In this document: positions 47,366-57,640 of the stretch, piece by piece
Layout of the letters: each line of letters starts with the position of its first letter
Position numbering within the stretch: position 1 is the stretch's first letter
Source: Zingiber officinale
Lineage: Eukaryota; Streptophyta; Magnoliopsida; Zingiberales; Zingiberaceae
Reading direction: 5' to 3'
Assembly: GCF_018446385.1 (NCBI RefSeq)
Contig: NC_056000.1
Coordinates: 34,199,511-34,263,510 of the forward strand
DNA: 64,000 bases
Notes under the pieces: generated by a model
Told to the model about the DNA's origin: nothing
The model's database searches: none
Seen by the model: the letters and a program-made list of their open reading frames with translations, nothing else
Translations under genes and position numbers: made by a program

Positions 47366-50300
47366 ATTGGAAGGCGGACTGTCCACGTAGGAATCAAAAC
47401 AACAAAGGTATATCTCATGCTCTGGTTGTTGAAACATGTTTAGCGGTGTTATCTACCAACACCTGGTGTGTAGATACGGGAGCCACTGATCATGTCTGTA
47501 ATTCTTTACAGGGGTTCCAGGAAATCCGACGACTATATGAAGGGGAGATAACCGTCTACATGGGCAATGCCACTAAGGTGGCGGCTGTTGCAGTGGGAGA
47601 CGTCTACTTATCTTTTGATAGAAATAGAAAGTTGGTTTTAAGAAATTATCTTTATGTACCCAATTTTAGAAAGAATTTAATTTCAGTTTCTAAACTGTTT
47701 TTAGATGGATATTCTGTTTCTTTTAATAACAATGTAGTTATAAAGAGAAATAAAGTGATTATCTATTCTGGTGCATTAGTTGACAATTTATATACTTTAA
47801 ATCCAATTTCTCCCACAAAGCAAAATATGAAAATTTATAACACATCTTCTAACACTAATAAGAGAAAACAATCTTCTGAAATGAACCAAGCATATCTTTG
47901 GCATCTAAGGCTTGGTCATATTAACTTAAGTAGGATTCAAAGGCTTATAGCCGATGGACTCTTGGGTTCATTAGAGTTGGAAAATTTTCCAACTTGTGAA
48001 TCTTGCTTGGAAGGTAAAATGACCAAGAGGCCTTTTAAGGCCAAGGGGTATAGAGCCAAAGAAGTGTTAGGATTGGTTCATTCTGATTTGTGTGGTCCTA
48101 TGTCTATCTAGGTAAGAGGTGATTTTGAATATTTTGTCTCTTTTATAGACGATTATTCAAGATACGGATATATTTACCTAATACACCGCAAGTCCGAGTG
48201 CTTTGATAAGTTCAAAGAGTACAAGGCTGATGTGGAGAAATGACTAGGTAAAAATATCAAGACACTACGATCTGATCGTGGTGGCGAATACCTCTTAGGA
48301 GAGTTTAGGAATTACTTATCAGAGGCCGGGATTCAATCCCAATTGTCCGCACCTGGTACACCCCAACAGAATGGTGTGGTAGAACGAAGAAATAGGACTC
48401 TTATGGAGATGGTTAGATCGATGATGAGTTATTCAGAATTACCAAATTCGTTTTGGGGATACGCTCTGGAAACGACAGCGCATATTTTGAACTTAGTACC
48501 TTCTAAATCAGTATCTTCTACTCCCATAGAATTGTGGAATGAGCGAAAACCCAGTCTATGACATATTCAGATTTGGGGTAGTCCAGCACATGTGCTGAAA
48601 CCAGATGCTGATAAGTTAGAATCTCGTACAGAAGTTTGTGTGTTTGTGGGTTATCCCAAAGGAACGAAAGGTGGTTTTTTTTATAGTCCTAAAGACCAGA
48701 AGGTCATTGTTAGCACCAATACCCATTTTTTAGTAGAAGACTATATAATGGATCACAAGCCCAGTAACAAAATTGTTCTACAACTTAGAGAGGACACGTC
48801 TACTTTAGTACCAACAGTACAAGATGAAGTACCACAAGAGACTGCAACACGTGTCACACATGATACACAACCACAGACGGTGCCTCGTCGTAGTGGGAGA
48901 GTTGTGAGGGAACCTGAGAGATTCATGTTTTTGGGAGAGTCTTCGGACTTGATCCCGGGTAAACATGAACCTGATCCCCGAACATATGACGAAGCACTCC
49001 AAGATATAGATGCAGCATCTTGGCAAAAGGTAATGAATTCTGAAATAGAGTCTATGTACTCTAATAAGGTCTCAGAGCTTGTAGAACCACTTGATGGTGT
49101 AAAAGCCGTCGGATGCAAGTGGATCTACAAAAAGAAAAGAGGGACAGACGGGAAGGTAGAAACCTTTAAAGCTAGGCTTGTTGTGAAAGGGTACACTCAG
49201 AAAGAGGGAATCGATTATGAGGAGACCTTTTCACCGGTAGCCATGCTTAAGTCTATCCGGATACTCTTATCCATTGCTGCTCATATGGATTATGAGATTT
49301 GGCAAATGGATGTCAAGACAACTTTCCTTAATGGAAGTCTTGAAGAGAACATCCACATGAAGCAACCAGAAGGGTTCATTGAAAAAGGCAAAGAGCATCT
49401 AGTGTGCAAGCTCAATCGGTCCATTTATAGACTAAAGCAAGTTTCAAGGTCTTGGAACATCCGGTTTAATGAAGTAATCTAGTCATATGGATTTATTCAA
49501 TGTCCGGATGAGTCTTGTGTATACAAGAAGTGTAACGAAAACGTGGTGGTATTTCTTGTACTATACATAGATGATATTTTATTAATTGGCAACAATGTCA
49601 AAGTATTATCAGACGTAAGGGTATGGTTGTCCAAATAATTTGATATGAAGGACTTAGGAGATTGTGCACACATTCTTGGGATCAAAGTTATAAGGGATCG
49701 CAAGAAAAGAATGTTGTGTCTGTCCCAAGTTTCATATATAGATACAATTCTTGCTCATTTTAGCATGCAGAATTCCAAGAAAGGTTTCTTACCTTTTAGG
49801 CATGGAGTAGCTCTATCTAAAGAGATGTCTCCGAAGACATCAAAGGAGATAGAGGACATGAAAGCAGTTCCTTATGCTTCGGCTGTAGGAAGCCTTATGT
49901 ATGCAATGCTGTGTATGAGACCTGATATCTGTTTTGCCGTGGGCATGGTTAGCAGATATCAGAGTAACCCTGGACAAGGACATTGGACTGTGGTAAAGCA
50001 TATATTAAAGTACCTGAGAAGGACTAGAGATTATATGCTAATTTACCAAGCAGACGATTTGCTCACTGTGGGTTACACGGATTCAGATTTCCAATCAGAT
50101 AGGGACAACAGTAAGTCTACATCAGACTATGTGTTTACTTTAGGAGGTGGAGCCATTGCATGGAGGAGTGTTAAGCAGAAATGCGTTTCGGACTTAACCA
50201 TGAAAGCTGAGTATGTAGCAGCATCTGAGGCAGCTAAAGAAGTAGTATGACTCAAGAACTTTCTAATGGACTTAGATGTGATTCCTGGTTTGCCCAAAAT

Positions 50301-50577
50301 AATCACAATTTATTGTGATAATAGCGGTGCAGTTGCAAACTCGAAGGAACCACGAGCCCATAAGACAAGTAAACATATAGAGCGCAAGTACCACCTGATA
50401 CGAGATATCATGAAGCGAGGAGAAGTTGTCATCGCCAAGATTGCATCAGCAGATAACCTGACAGATCCTTTCACTAAGGCCCTTCCAGCAAAAGCTTTCG
50501 ATCGACATGTGGAGGGAATGGGAATCAGATGTATGACAACAGATATGACAGCTTAGTCATTAATATAAGCGGGAGAT

Positions 50578-52993
50578 TGTTAGAGTGTATACTGAAAGCT
50601 TAAGCTTTTGTAAACACTTATTTTGAATAAAGAATCACATTTGGTCAAATGATCTACATTTATTTGTAGTTGTTCAATTAATTTATATTGTAGATAACAT
50701 AGTATGTGGTGTCACATACAGAAGATAATGTTATCAGTACCTTATAAATTATAAACAGAAGCTCACGACCAAAATGGAAAGGAACAAACCATTGGAAGGT
50801 CGTAGTGTAATTAGTTATTAGTTTATCTTAACTATATAATTACACTAGTACACCTAGAGTGTATTGAGTAGGACCATCAGAGGTCGTTTCTTTTATACTG
50901 GCTTTATAAAGGAACAAAGACCTCAGTTATTATGGAAGTGTGTGCTCTTAATCCTAATATAATAATAAGCACATATATTTGATATTTATTTCTTTAATTT
51001 ATCAATGGGTGAGATTTAGTTCGATAAATCAATAAGCCCGATAAGTTGGGAAATGATATCACTTATAGTGTGTGTTGTTGATTATAAAAGGAAACTGTGC
51101 CCTAGTGATCTAGGTTGATAATGTCCCCAAGAGGAGCTCATAAGGATTGTCATGTTAAACCCTGCAGGTGTACTTAGTCCGACATGACGATAAGGTTGAG
51201 TGGTACTACTCTTAGACTAAAATATTAATTAAATGAGTTGTCAGTAACTCACTTAATTAGTGGACATTCGACATCTTAAACACAGGGAGACTAACACACT
51301 CATAATAAGAAGGAGCCCAAAAATGTAATTTGGGATTGGTGCGGTAGTTCAATAATAGTTTTTTAGTGGAATGAATTATTATTGATAAAATTAAGTTGCG
51401 TGTTTGGGGCGAACACGGGATGCTTAATTTTATCGGGAGACCAAAACCAATTCCTCCTCTCGGTCTTTATCGTAGCCTCTTAGTTATAGAGTACTATACC
51501 CACCTATACCCACCTATGCCCACCTTCATACCCATGGTGTAGGGGCCGACTAAGTAAGCTTGAGGATCAAGCTAGGGCCGACCAAACCTTGGTCCATGGG
51601 TGGTCGACCCTAGCTTGAACCCAAACTTCGGTGGCCGACCCTATTAAATTAGAAAAGAATTTTAATTTTAAAATTTTCTTATGTGGAATAAATAATTTAT
51701 TGGAGAGATTAAAAATTAAAATATCTCTTTTATAAGTTTCTACAAAAGATTAAAGAAAGAGATTAAATCTCTTTCCTTATTTGTAGATTGGAAGGATATT
51801 TTATTTTTCTTCTTTATAAATTATTCACATGTTGAAAAATTAAAATTATAGAAATTTCTTTTTATCAACCATGAAGGGATTTTAAAGGGAAATTTTATTT
51901 TTTTAAAATTTCCGAAGACAAATAAGGAATTTTAATTGTTGATTGAAAATTGTCTTGTTTGCTCTCCATGAGGTGGTCGGCCATGACATGATTTATTAGG
52001 AAATTTTATTTAATTTTTCTTAATTAATTCATATCAAGGAAAGTTAAGGAAATTTTATTGTAATTAAATTTTCTTATTTGCCAAAGCTAAGGATTATAAA
52101 AGAGGGGGTTTTGGGTGCCTTCAAGGTGAACAACCTCTATTATTTTTCTCCCTCTTTTCTTCCTTGGTGTGGCCGACCTCTTCCCTTTCTCTTCTCTCCA
52201 TCTTTGTGGCCGAACCTCTCATCCTCCTTGGAGATCAAGTGGTGGCCGGATTTTAGCTTGGAGAAGAAGGAGAGAAAGCTTGCATCCCTTGGAGCTTGGT
52301 TGGTGGAAAAAGATCTTCATCCTTTGGAAGCTTTGTGCTTGGCCGAAACTTGAAGGAAGGAGAAGAAGGTGCTAGGTGGTCCTCGTCTCGGAAGATCGTT
52401 GCCCACACAACGTCCAAGATTAGAAGAGGAATACGATAGAAGATCAAGAGGTCATTATCTACTAAGTAAGGTATAACTAATATTGTTTTCCGCATCATGT
52501 TAGTTATATCTCCATGTAAAAATACCAAATACAAGAGGCATGCGATTCTAGTATTTCGAATTAGTTTTCGATGGTGTGTTCTTTTGTTTTTTATTTTCCA
52601 TGTGATTTTATTGTTCCTTTTGGTTGACCTAAAGTTATTTAAGGAAATTAAATATTAGCTTTCCTTAAAAGGCTTTGTCTAGGCGGTGGTGGTTGTTCCC
52701 ATATCCAAGAAGGCCATGTGCCTCGCCATGCAATCCTGGAAGCCAATTTTGGAAATTAATATTTAATAGAATTAATAACCTAGGTGATTTGGATCAAACG
52801 TGTTAAGTTCCGCAGGAGATCCAAGTCTAAACCTAAAAGAACAAATAAATTAAACTTAGGATCAAACGTGTTAAGTTTCACAGGCGATCCAAGTTTAATT
52901 TAAAAGAACACATGGTAGCTAGGAAAAGGTTCAGACCTTTGTACAAAATTTTTGTACAGTGGAACCATTAGATTTTTCGAGTAGCAACCAACA
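50578..52993 (+). repeat. 3' LTR of the Copia element
   Basis: 2416 bp with the same layout as the 5' copy: TATAAAA at 52095-52101 and the shared module at 52671-52744. A short purine-rich run (AGCGGGAGA) precedes it as a weak polypurine tract. Confidence 0.93.
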
Positions 52994-52998
52994 GAACG

Positions 52999-54210
52999 AG
53001 CTTCATAACCGCCAAAGACACATCTTGTCCAGTCAGTTGGACTTGCAGCCTCCTTCAACTAGACTTGAAGGGGAGGCTTGTGATGTGGTGATAAGGAAGA
53101 GCCTACCTAGCACGAGTCAATTGCGAAGGTGTAGGTCAAAGTCAAGGAGGTCAACACTAGGGCTTAAGCAAGGATCAGTTGCATCCGAGCGGGAAGAGGT
53201 TCATCGGCCGATCGGAGGGATCCTTTTTCGATCGACCATCTGAGTAAACGAGTATAGTTAATCCGGTCGGAAGGAAAATAAGCTAAGTGGGCCGGGAGCT
53301 CGAGCCGGGCGGGTCACCTGTCTAGCTCGGAGAATAACGTTGGCATTATACACAATGAATCGATAAAATGATAGGAGAGGAAACAATGAATAATTAATAA
53401 AGGAAAGAGAAAATAAAATAAAACACTCCATCTATTATTAAATGAGGAGAAGACAAGACAAAGATATCCTCTGTCGATTATCAATATCATTAAATAGGAG
53501 AAGATTGAGGGTCACCAGAAAAGGGATAAAAAAGGCATGCCAGGTATGAGGAAAGGTAAGAAAAATCTTTATCCTTAGTACTCTAGCATTTTTTCCTCTC
53601 TTGCTTCTAACTTGGGTGTCGGAGGGCCAACGCCAGAGACCCCTTCCCTGGTTTGGTTTTGTTTTACAGATAGACGCGAAGTCTTCATCTAGTCAGTGGA
53701 ACTGTCACCTCCCCGGCTTTCCAGCTTCATGCCTTTGGACAGTTCTTAGAGGGGATTCTAAATGACCCTCTGCTGAAGTATTACACCTTATTAACGATTG
53801 GGGAATATAATGAGACGACAGACTCTGATGACCACCTGACCAAGTTTGACAACGTGGCCACGCTGCACCAATACATGGACGGGGTAAAATGCCAAGTCTT
53901 CCTTACGATGTTATCTGGATCGGCGCAATGCTGGTTCAAATTTTTGCTGAGCGGCTCGATCCACAGCTTTAAAGACTTCCGAGCAGCCTTCCTGCATCAC
54001 TTTGCTAGTAGTCATCGCCACTAGAAGACGAGCGTGAATCTATTCTCACCGAAGTAGAGACTGCGAGAGGCCATAAGGGCATATATCCAACACTTCAATC
54101 AGGTGGCAATGGACATCCCGACGATCTCTTCAGACGTATTGATAAATGCTTTCACTCAGAGGCTCACTGAAGGAAAATTCTTCCGGTCACTCATTCGGAA
54201 GCCACTAAAG
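52999..54210 (+). pseudogene. Ty3/Gypsy gag fragment and leader, truncated by element 5
   Basis: Non-coding Gypsy-like DNA runs to about 53690. From about 53766 the plus strand reads as a Retrotrans_gag domain with words such as FDNVATLHQYMDG, LSGSAQCWF, FKDFRAAFLHHF and AYIQHFNQVAMDIP. Two in-frame TAG stops occur, each where Gln would fit (CAG to TAG). The frame ends abruptly in RKPLK at 54210, where element 5 begins. Gypsy gag, PF03732 type; pol is not in the window. Confidence 0.72.
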
Positions 54211-54968
54211 TGTTGGACCCCGTGGTTGTTTTGATGTGATCAACCAAGTTAGGTTAGGTCCTGTTTTGTTTTAATCCCTGAATTTAAGTGTGTAGGAGCT
54301 TAGGAGCATAGGAAGTCAAGCGGAAGACGCAGCTAGTGAGAAGGATGACATGGGAAGGGAGCCGACGGGCTTGGTGTATCCGAGGGACGAAAGGGCTGTG
54401 GAAGAGTACACTGGTGGACGAGAAGAATGTACACGATGTTCGAGGGATGAGAAGCCGGAGCGGAAGCCTACTCAAGGAGAAGACCAGAAATTGGGTTCGG
54501 GCGAGCCCTATTTCGGTGGCCAAAATCACCCAGGAGATCACAGTAGCAAAGGAGCGAAATAGAGCTGCAAGTGTTGCTGGAGGCGCCTTCAAAGGATGTT
54601 GAAGGCGCCTCTGCACCTTCTGTGCAAGGCACCTTCCATGACTAGAAGACGCCTTTGATGAACAGTGCGAAGGCACCTTCCAAGGCTATGGAAGGCGCCT
54701 TCAGCGAGTCAAACTAGCCGTTTGCAAGTGGATAAAGCTTTATCCACTTGCCACGCTGGAGGTGCCTTCCAAGCCCTTTGGAGGCACCTTCAAGCTTCGG
54801 ATGAGATTTCCCAAGGACTATAAAAAGATTCCTGGATCTAGGAAATCAACAAGAACTTGAAAATAACTATTGTAATAATTTCCTAGTCTTTTCTAAGCTT
54901 TTCAAAGAATGTAAGAGGCTTCTTCACCTACAGAGAGGAGATTTTTCTAATAGAGCTTTGCAACCTTC
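54211..54968 (+). mobile_element. Element 5: LTR related to those of elements 2 and 3, truncated
   Basis: It starts TGTTGGACCCC and follows the start of the element 2 LTR closely (GATGTGATCAACCAAGTTAGG and the words around GGAAGACGCAGCTAG). It contains a run of GAAGGCGCCTTC-like palindromes (54570-54700), a perfect 26-bp palindrome at 54725-54750, and a TATA box (CTATAAAAAG) near 54819-54828. It is cut at 54968 by element 4, so the right end and target duplication cannot be checked. Confidence 0.75.
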
Positions 54969-56091
54969 TGTTGGATCGTGATGTTTCGATAGAGGGGGGG
55001 GGGGTGAATATCGATTACAAAAAATTCTTTCGAAAAGAGTAAACGCAGCGGAAAAAGTAAGCAATGCTAACACAGACCAATTTTACTTGGTTCGGAGCCT
55101 GTGTCGACTCCTACTCCAAGGCCCGCACTCGTTGAGTGCTTTCGGTGGGCAATCACTAGCAGTTCGAAAAATTATTACAAACTAAGTATAGAGAATGCTA
55201 ATGAAAATAAAAGCAATACCGACAAAGGAATAAATCGAAAAGGAAAACGTGCTTTGTCGGAGCTTCGTTAGCGTCGCAGGAGTGCAGAGCAAGCAGTAAA
55301 AGATCTTCTTGTCAGTTGTTGTTTTGAGCTCCACCTTTGACCCTTCTTTTATATGAGGCTCGGGGTGCCCCGGATCCCTTCCAGGCGCCCTAGTGAGACG
55401 TGGCAGGTCCAACCAGCGAGCTCCACGTGACGACGACGCGTTCAGGATAAAATTACCTCCCGGGCGCCCGGACCACCTTTCTCCAAAGATTCCTTCTTCT
55501 GCAAGACAAGGTTAGTCCGAGGCAAATATATAATATGTTTCCTGCAAAACAAAGTGTTAGCACAGTTTTATAAATTCAATATCAAGAGTATGACTTAGAT
55601 TCCGTCTTTCCGAGACCAGAATCTAGTCACGATCTCGACTTAGATATCCGAAATGGATCTAAGCTGGATCGACGCCTAATGTTCCCTTCCCGGGAACGCG
55701 TCCTCATAGTCACTCCCTTCCAGTGACTTACCTTTACTCACTTGCCAGACGTCCGGTCAGCCCTTCGACCCGTTTGGACTTCTCGCCAGCTATCTGGTCA
55801 GCCCGTCGACCTAGCTGGACTTTGTGCCAAGCGTCTGGTCAGCCCGTCGACCCGCTTGGACTTCGTGCCAAATGTTCGGTCAGCCCGTCGACCCATTTGG
55901 ACTTCGTGTCAAGCGTCCGGTCAGCCCGTCAACCCGCTTGGACTTCGTGCCAGACATCCGGTCAACCCGTCGACTTGTCTGGACTTCGCCTGCACACTCG
56001 ATCAGAGTGTTAGACAACGACAAACCTAACTTAACCTGATTTGTCATTCATCAAAACCTGAGTTAGACCGTTAGTGCTAACCGCACCAACA
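54969..56091 (-). repeat. Element 4: LTR in minus orientation (3' LTR)
   Basis: On the minus strand it starts TGTTGGTGCGG at 56091 and ends GATCCAACA at 54969, 1123 bp. A polypurine tract (complement of ATCTCCCCTTTTTT) abuts it at 56092-56105, so the internal region extends to the right. The second LTR was not found in the window. A tandem hairpin array lies at 55745-55985, and an 11-base G run (plus strand) occurs near 54998. Confidence 0.75.
55745..55985 (-). repeat. Tandem hairpin array in the element 4 LTR
   Basis: Units of about 41 bp have self-complementary ends that differ from unit to unit: CCAGCTA/TAGCTGG at 55786-55818, CCAAGCG/CGCTTGG at 55827-55859, CCAAATG/CATTTGG at 55868-55900, and so on. 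Each has an inner GGTC...GACC pairing. Open frames here are artefacts of the repeat. Confidence 0.85.
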
Positions 56092-56105
56092 ATCTCCCCT
56101 TTTTT

Positions 56106-57640
56106 GATGGAATGACAACCTGGTTAAGTTAGTGAAAAAAATATGCAAGTAAAAAAACCAAGTATGTTTTTTAAGGTTTAAGTTAGTTTTTAAATTTGAC
56201 ATTTGTTGCTCTAACTTAACCACCTATCCCTCCCCCTTTGACATTCATCAAATAAGGACATAAGTCAAGTAATTACGGAATACAACCAAAGTAAAACTTG
56301 CAAGAAATGATGTCAAGTTAACTTGGGGGAGTTTAAATAGTAATGTAGCTTTTATATCTTAACTTTTGTAAAATAACTAAGTTTTGAAGAATAGTTAATT
56401 TAGCAACATAACTTAGTATTTAGTACATTTTGAGTAATTTTTGAAGATAATTTTTTCAAGATTAATTTAATTTTTAAAGTGAATTTGCAAACTCAAAAAG
56501 AATTTTCTAATTAAAAGTAATTTTAAAAAGTTAATTTTCAAGTATAAGTTTTAGTCTAACTTTTAAACATAAGTGTTTAAGTTTCAAATTTCAAGAAGGA
56601 AAATTTTTAAGTTTTCAAAATAAGTCTCAACTTTGAAACGCTTTACAAACAAGAGTTTTCAAAACCAAAGCTTCAAGATCAAGGTTTAAGCTTTCAAAAT
56701 AAGTTTCAACTCTGAAACAATTTTCAAACATGAGTTTTCAAAATCAAAATTTCAAAACTAAGTTTGAAAAATCTACTTTTCAAAACTAATATTTATTTTC
56801 AAAAACTAAGTTTGCAAAAGATTTAATTTTCAAAAACTTAATTTATAGAATCCAATTTAAAAGCTTAGTTTTTTAAAAGTTAGTTTTCAAAAATAGATAA
56901 ATTAGATTTCCAAAGATCATATTTATTTTATTTATTTATTTTTTTAAAAAAATTTAAGAAAAGACATTACTTTTAAAGTGGAGAAAATAATTTTGATACT
57001 TAGTATGAAAATAAGTTGATTTAATCCTCCCCTAAACCTGACATAAAATTTTGAAAACATTTGCTAAAAATATTCAGAGTAGGATTTTTTTATTTTTATT
57101 TTTATTTTTATTTTTATTTATTTATATATATATATTTGTTTTAAAATTTAGGTAGGATTTTCTAAAGAGATTTTAAAGAGAATTTTTAAAAAAATCTAAG
57201 AAATAACAAAAAATTAGGGAAATAACAAGATTTTTTTTTTTGAGTAAATATAAAAAGATGTGAACCTCCCCCGGAATTTATATTATTTATATATTTATTT
57301 ATTACTTTTCCTTAATTTATTTCTCCCCCTGAATTTGATAATTGATACTCCCTCTGAATTTATTAGAATTAGTTAAGTTTCGAGTTAGTATTAATTTATT
57401 AAAGTTATTAAACAATCTTAAGGTTCAATTTGAATCAATCGTTAAATTTTGATTTAATTATAGTGAAATTAAGATTTTTGAAATTCGTACTTCAATTATT
57501 TACTTATTAAGTTTATAATCATAAGTTAATCAAATTTTAATTATTTGTTAATAAAGTTATTAAGGTTTAGATTTAGTTTAATATATTTTAATGTAATTTA
57601 AATTTAATTTTTATTTTATTTTATTATAACGGTAAGTTTA
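56106..57640 (-). other. Internal non-coding region next to the element 4 LTR
   Basis: AT-rich DNA with repeated TTTCAAAA/AAGTTT words and blocks of CCTCCCCC (purine blocks on the minus strand) resembling the post-gag region of element 2. No gag frame was found on the minus strand, so gag is either further right beyond later insertions or lost. Confidence 0.45.

Larger units (their letters stand above)
42611..50556 (+). pseudogene. Copia gag-pol, interrupted by stops and by element 3
   Basis: Gag begins at 42611 with MTFNPLAIIL. Its single zinc knuckle, CFICKQSGHW followed by KADC, is split by element 3, and reading resumes near 47371. Domains in order are protease (DTGA at about 47473-47484), the integrase zinc region (HLRLGH near 47900 and CESCLEGK), the integrase core (SDLCGP, SDRGGEY, GVVERRNRT), reverse transcriptase (KARLVVKGYTQ, YIDD at 49564-49575) and RNase H (YTDSDF, ending near 50550). 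In-frame stops lie near 43073, 43214, 48109, 48241, 48559, 49480, 49636 and 50248. The first open frame after element 3 carries LTR-derived residues at its start (47305-47370), which are not Copia. Catalytic residues visible in the pieces are intact. Confidence 0.92.
39089..52993 (+). mobile_element. Full-length but decayed Copia retrotransposon with a nested element
   Basis: LTRs at 39089-41492 and 50578-52993 begin TGTTAGAG. The right LTR ends ACA, while the left has AGA at the matching place, a single-base change. The 5-bp target duplication GAACG is perfect (39084-39088 and 52994-52998). The order gag, protease, integrase, reverse transcriptase, RNase H is that of Ty1/Copia. Element 3 (43382-47365) is inserted inside gag. 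Without it the element is about 9.9 kb. Eight in-frame stops make it non-autonomous now. The LTRs differ by scattered substitutions, so it is older than element 1. Confidence 0.95.

Noticed and set aside
47305-47370. N-terminal part of the open frame leading into Copia protease
   Set aside because: These residues come from the 3' LTR of element 3, so the apparent start is a fusion made by the insertion.
55723-56039. Open frames of 70-95 residues in the element 4 LTR
   Set aside because: The repeated residues follow the 41-bp hairpin repeat; three overlapping frames are open for that reason only.
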